Source: CAYQJS01 sp964417895 (GTDB lineage: Bacteria; Chloroflexota; UBA6077; SHYK01). Taken from it: DNA of 6,295 bases. Below, in pieces: positions 5,675-6,295 of this stretch (within the stretch, counting starts at the first letter, position 1; each line of letters starts with the position of its first letter). The stretch spans positions 1 to 6,295 of the forward strand of contig CAYQJS010000108.1 of the NCBI GenBank assembly GCA_964417895.1, read 5' to 3'. The notes beneath the pieces are model-generated. The model was given only the letters and a program-made list of their open reading frames with translations, did no database searches and was not told the DNA's origin. The position numbers and the translations under genes were made by a program.

Positions 5675-5779
5675 TGTCATCCTGATGAGGCCATAGGCCG
5701 AAGGATCTGTTCGCCACAATGGCATCTGTGCCTGGCTGTTTACGTCCGCAACACATCCTTCGCTTCGCCCAGGATGACA
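5675..5779. repeat. Imperfect inverted repeat, dispersed-intergenic-repeat type
   Basis: The left arm (5675-5711) starts TGTCATCCTG and ends CGAAGGATCTGTT. The right arm (5750-5779), read in reverse complement, starts TGTCATCCTG and ends CGAAGGATGTGTT. Both arm ends match almost perfectly, while the middles differ in length and sequence. A 38-nt spacer separates the arms. The TGTCATCCTG...CGAAGGATCT design resembles non-coding repeats I recall from intergenic regions of many environmental bacterial genomes. No transposase is present, so it could be a REP- or MITE-like element, and its RNA could fold as a long hairpin that also ends the nuoDI transcript. Confidence 0.65.
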
Positions 5780-5814
5780 GGCTGGCTCTCTCGGCGCCTG
5801 GCGGACACACGAAA

Positions 5815-5840
5815 CGGCCGCTCGCGCTGGCGAGCGGCCG
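5815..5840 (-). terminator. Strong GC hairpin, probable terminator
   Basis: CGGCCGCTCGC (5815-5825) and GCGAGCGGCCG (5830-5840) form a perfect 11-bp stem with a GCTG loop. On the minus strand the stem is followed by TTTCGTGTG. On the plus strand CTCAGGG follows. The short T-run favours a minus-strand terminator for transcription entering from the right, though the stem could act in both directions and also close nuoDI. Confidence 0.55.
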
Positions 5841-5867
5841 CTCAGGGGGATCGTCGGGCGGTGCTGG

Positions 5868-5984
5868 TTACGCCGCGACGGGCAATTCCCTGGTAGCTGG
5901 ATACCCGGCCGCAGCCCCGTCGCTCGTCCCGTCCAGCTCCAACTCGCTCGCTCGGAAGGAGCGGGCGCACATGAAGCACGTCAC
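5868..5984 (-). CDS. Possible 38-residue CxxC peptide
   Basis: On the minus strand a frame from a GTG at 5984 (or an ATG at 5972) to a TAA at 5868 encodes a short peptide beginning VTCFMCARSF, with Cys-x-x-Cys at residues 3-6. Over 5870-5978 about 83% of third positions are G or C, against just over 60% at the first and second positions (hand count), a coding-like pattern. The hairpin at 5840-5815 with TTTC after it lies 27 nt downstream, as expected for a terminator. No family is recognised, the frame stays open further upstream to 6188, and such short frames arise easily in GC-rich DNA. Confidence 0.25.
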   Translation of the reverse strand: MTCFMCARSFRASELELDGTSDGAAAGYPATRELPVAA

Positions 5985-6008
5985 CCACCCTCGATCGTCG
6001 AGATCGTC

Positions 6009-6295
6009 GTGGAGATCGCCCCCACCGACGAGCGAGGCTGGTCGGTCGAGTACTTCTCGGCCGGCGAGCTGGCCGGAACCGCCGCGCCCTCGGGCCCATC
6101 CCCTGTCGTGCAGGAGGCAGTCGGCACCCCAGCGGTGTGCGAGCCCGCGGCCCTCCGCGCCGCCGGGGCCGCGGGGCTGCGTGTCCATGGTTTCCCGCGG
6201 TCTCTAGAACCGGATTGCGCGTATCGCCGCGTATGTCACCTGTTGGCGGCGGCACTGAATGGAGATGAGCGGCAGGGTTTTGGCAGCGCTGATTG
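6009..6295 (+). CDS. Possible hypothetical protein, running off the right edge
   Basis: A plus-strand frame is open from well before 6009 to the last base. From GTG 6009 it begins VEIAPTDERGWSVEYF and continues for 95 codons without a stop. By hand count, codons 6003-6182 have about 78%, 63% and 88% G+C at positions 1, 2 and 3, the classic order for a GC-rich coding frame. After about 6183 the bias weakens. The start is uncertain. An ATG at 5971 with AAGGAG 9 nt upstream encodes MKHVTHP but is in another frame, and one missing base near 5988-5991 would join it to SIVEIVVEIAP. I recognise no domain. It may be a frameshifted gene, a pseudogene fragment or chance. Confidence 0.3.
   Translation, partial: MEIAPTDERGWSVEYFSAGELAGTAAPSGPSPVVQEAVGTPAVCEPAALRAAGAAGLRVHGFPRSLEPDCAYRRVCHLLAAALNGDERQGFGSAD

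Noticed and set aside
5675..5779. CRISPR array or tRNA gene in the region after nuoI
   Set aside because: There are only two arms in inverted orientation, with no regularly spaced direct repeats, and no cloverleaf or T-loop sequence was found.
5842..6255. Minus-strand 137-codon frame at the right end
   Set aside because: The product is dominated by Arg, Pro and Gly with no fold-like pattern, and it runs into the terminator hairpin region. A different minus frame has the better codon bias in 5870-5980.

Overview
The window is GC-rich bacterial DNA whose genes use codons with mostly G or C in third position. A run of 10 N at 4276-4285 marks it as part of a draft or metagenome scaffold. No gene is diagnostic for a taxon. 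The combination of a PPi-type phosphofructokinase, a PspA operon with an EspR-like regulator, a VapBC pair, a detached nuoD-nuoI pair and a TGTCATCCTG...CGAAGGAT intergenic repeat would suit a Chloroflexota-like or actinobacterial-like lineage; this placement is a guess.

Layout from left to right. At 72-1280 (+) lies a phosphofructokinase with the Asp/Lys pair typical of pyrophosphate-dependent enzymes. A convergent intergenic stretch (1281-1478) follows and holds a 36-bp interrupted palindrome. At 3027-1479 (-) a compact three-gene operon encodes an XRE/EspR-like regulator, a short coiled-coil protein that aligns without gaps to the central part of PspA, and a full-length PspA/IM30 protein. 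The first two genes overlap by 4 nt and the second and third are 23 nt apart. The operon has a well-formed promoter (TTGACA, 18-bp spacer, extended -10), and a 13-bp palindrome lies where transcription should start, so autoregulation is a natural hypothesis.

Diverging from this operon is a type II toxin-antitoxin pair: a ribbon-helix-helix antitoxin (3180-3476) and a PIN-domain VapC toxin (3473-3883) overlapping by 4 nt. Next come two respiratory Complex I genes, nuoD (3950-5091, interrupted by the N run but apparently intact in the organism) and nuoI (5111-5659). They are tightly linked, with no nuoH or other nuo gene between them.

The last 636 bases hold a roughly 105-bp imperfect inverted repeat, a perfect 11-bp-stem hairpin, and two weakly supported reading frames: a tiny minus-strand CxxC peptide and a plus-strand frame that runs off the right edge.

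The most interesting unit is the regulator / mini-PspA / PspA operon. It looks like an envelope-stress module, comparable in idea to the actinobacterial ClgR-PspA arrangement but with a different regulator and a truncated PspA paralogue as an extra partner.
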